Shown here one piece after another: positions 5,762 through 6,746 of a DNA stretch of 6,746 nucleotides. Position 1 is the stretch's first letter. Every line of letters begins with the position of its first letter. A program made the translations under genes and the position numbers. Below the pieces are notes generated by a model that saw only the letters and a list, made by a program, of their open reading frames with translations, was not told the DNA's origin and ran no database searches. This DNA is from Thiotrichaceae bacterium. Its GTDB lineage: Bacteria; Pseudomonadota; Gammaproteobacteria; Thiotrichales; Thiotrichaceae. Location: the NCBI GenBank assembly GCA_024762625.1, contig JANTHA010000115.1:1-6746 (forward strand). The letters run 5' to 3'.

Positions 5762-5915
5762 TGTCGTCCCCTGGATGCCAATACAGGAAAACAGCGTAAC
5801 ACCAATTTTTCTGAAATAAGCGGGTATAAATCAAGAATTGCTGGGTTAGAATGAATCTCGTGTGGTCATAATATTATTCATAAAAAGTATCAAAAGCGCG
5901 CTTTCAGGAATAAAA
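5762..5915. promoter_or_regulatory. Divergent intergenic promoter region
   Basis: This gap must hold the start signals for both the lipoprotein (leftward) and the SH3-domain gene (rightward). It is AT-rich. CATAAT (5867-5872) and TATTAT (5872-5877) could serve as rightward -10 boxes, but neither has a good -35 at proper spacing. A perfect 12-bp palindrome, AAAGCGCGCTTT (5893-5904), lies just before the rightward ribosome binding site AGGA (5906-5909) and could be an operator. No leftward promoter is convincing. Confidence 0.4.
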
Positions 5916-6746
5916 ATGAAGAAGATTTTAGTTTTGTTGATTATCGCCAGCCTGCTCAAGAGCGTTGGCGCATGGGCGCAGCAGGCTCCCCTTTTCGCAA
6001 CGGTGGTCAATTTATCAAAAAATGATGTTTTGAATGTTCGAAAAGCCCCTGATTATCGTTCCAGAAAAATTGGCGCATTGCCCCTTGATGCGTATGTCGG
6101 GGTTGATCAGTGTAAAGAAATAGGCGTATCAAGGTGGTGCAAAGTACATCATATCGCCCAGCGCGACTATGAAGAATTTGGATGGGATGCCTCGCCCGGG
6201 TGGGTAAATGCAAGGTATCTTCAACCAAAAAATCGAGGGTATGTCATCAGTAACGGCAAGCCAAATTGCGGCTATGCTCTCGGATGTAACAAAGGCAAAT
6301 GTGAGATTGTAGATAGTTATGAAACCAATAAAAATCAGGAGATTATTTCGCTCAAGACCAAATGGATAGACAGAAAACATTTAACAGGCTCAAGCAACTT
6401 TGGCGCCATGAGTCCGGATGGCGATGGTTATTGTACTGACGGGGCTCATATTGAAGAATACCTGCAACAAAAGCGTAACAGAGAAATACTGGCGCAAGAT
6501 TCTGTCCCGGCGCGTCGCAGGGTTATATCATTCACCAAAGCGTTGCGTACTTTATCCGATGTTGAAAAAATAACTTCCTACATTCATCCCAAAAAAGGGG
6601 TAATAATGACCTGGAATGTACTCTTTGGCGGTAAAGAAGATTTACATTTTAAAAAATCGGATATTAAAAATGCATATTTAAACAAGCGCAAAAAGATTTA
6701 CTGGGGTAAATCATATGGCAAGGGCGATGATGTTTTCATGAGCCTC
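5916..6746 (+). CDS. Secreted SH3b-domain protein (partial, runs off the window)
   Basis: The frame from the ATG at 5916 is open for 277 codons to the window edge, so the C-terminus is missing. A Sec signal peptide is clear (KK at 2-3, hydrophobic 4-14, cleavage likely after AWA at 19-21). Residues about 28-103 form a bacterial SH3 domain: N-VRKAPDYRSRKIGALP (40-56), W74-C-KV (to 77) and the closing GWVNARYL (95-102), the pattern in cell-wall-targeting SH3b modules. C66 and C75 could form a disulphide inside it. A Cys-rich segment follows (C118, C124, C129) and then a region (about 130-277) I do not recognise, with many Lys. AGGA lies 6 nt before the start. It is likely periplasmic or envelope-associated; the divergent lipoprotein suggests a shared envelope role, without firm support. 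Confidence 0.75.
   Translation, partial: MKKILVLLIIASLLKSVGAWAQQAPLFATVVNLSKNDVLNVRKAPDYRSRKIGALPLDAYVGVDQCKEIGVSRWCKVHHIAQRDYEEFGWDASPGWVNARYLQPKNRGYVISNGKPNCGYALGCNKGKCEIVDSYETNKNQEIISLKTKWIDRKHLTGSSNFGAMSPDGDGYCTDGAHIEEYLQQKRNREILAQDSVPARRRVISFTKALRTLSDVEKITSYIHPKKGVIMTWNVLFGGKEDLHFKKSDIKNAYLNKRKKIYWGKSYGKGDDVFMSL

Overview
The window carries a complete three-gene ABC transporter operon of the nitrate type (periplasmic binding protein, membrane permease, ATPase), an unusually well-defined control region in front of it, a solitary cytoplasmic Cache/PDC-type sensor gene behind it, and a divergent pair of cell-envelope genes at the right end (a small lipoprotein on the minus strand, and an SH3-domain secreted protein that runs off the window). 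Base composition is moderate. The Tat and Sec signals, a lipobox, sigma-54/NtrC/IHF sites and strong GAGG ribosome binding sites fit a Gram-negative proteobacterium, probably a gammaproteobacterium. Genus cannot be read from the sequence.

Region 1 (1-458) has no gene and is regulatory. In order it holds a near-consensus NtrC dyad (38-52), an NtrC half site 30 bp downstream, a perfect IHF consensus (122-134), a sigma-54 promoter (153-168, start near 179) and a leader of about 280 nt. The leader contains two hairpins with six-base loops that both have A at position 1 and G at position 4. The 3' arm of the second (348-376) is also the 5' arm of an intrinsic terminator (364-420). This is the layout of an ANTAR-protein antitermination leader, as known for NasR on the nasF nitrate-assimilation operon of Klebsiella. 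The predicted logic is that nitrogen limitation fires the promoter through NtrC, and a nitrate/nitrite-sensing ANTAR protein, not in this window, stabilises hairpin 2 so that transcription passes the terminator.

Region 2 (459-3968) is the transporter: a Tat-exported NrtA/CmpA-like binding protein, an NrtB-like permease and an NrtD-like ATPase with a low-complexity tail. All read rightward with short gaps and good ribosome binding sites. A strong hairpin lies between the first two genes.

Region 3 (3969-4280) is a gene-free gap of 312 bp with a long-range stem, an intrinsic terminator that probably ends the operon, and a 77-nt imperfect stem-loop whose apical region is complementary to the ribosome binding site of the next gene. 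That gene (4281-5228) encodes a soluble one-Cache-domain protein with an unassigned C-terminal half.

Region 4 (5229-6746) holds a convergent lipoprotein gene and, across a 154-bp divergent gap, the start of an SH3b-domain protein with a cysteine-rich segment. Neither has an evident link to nitrogen uptake.
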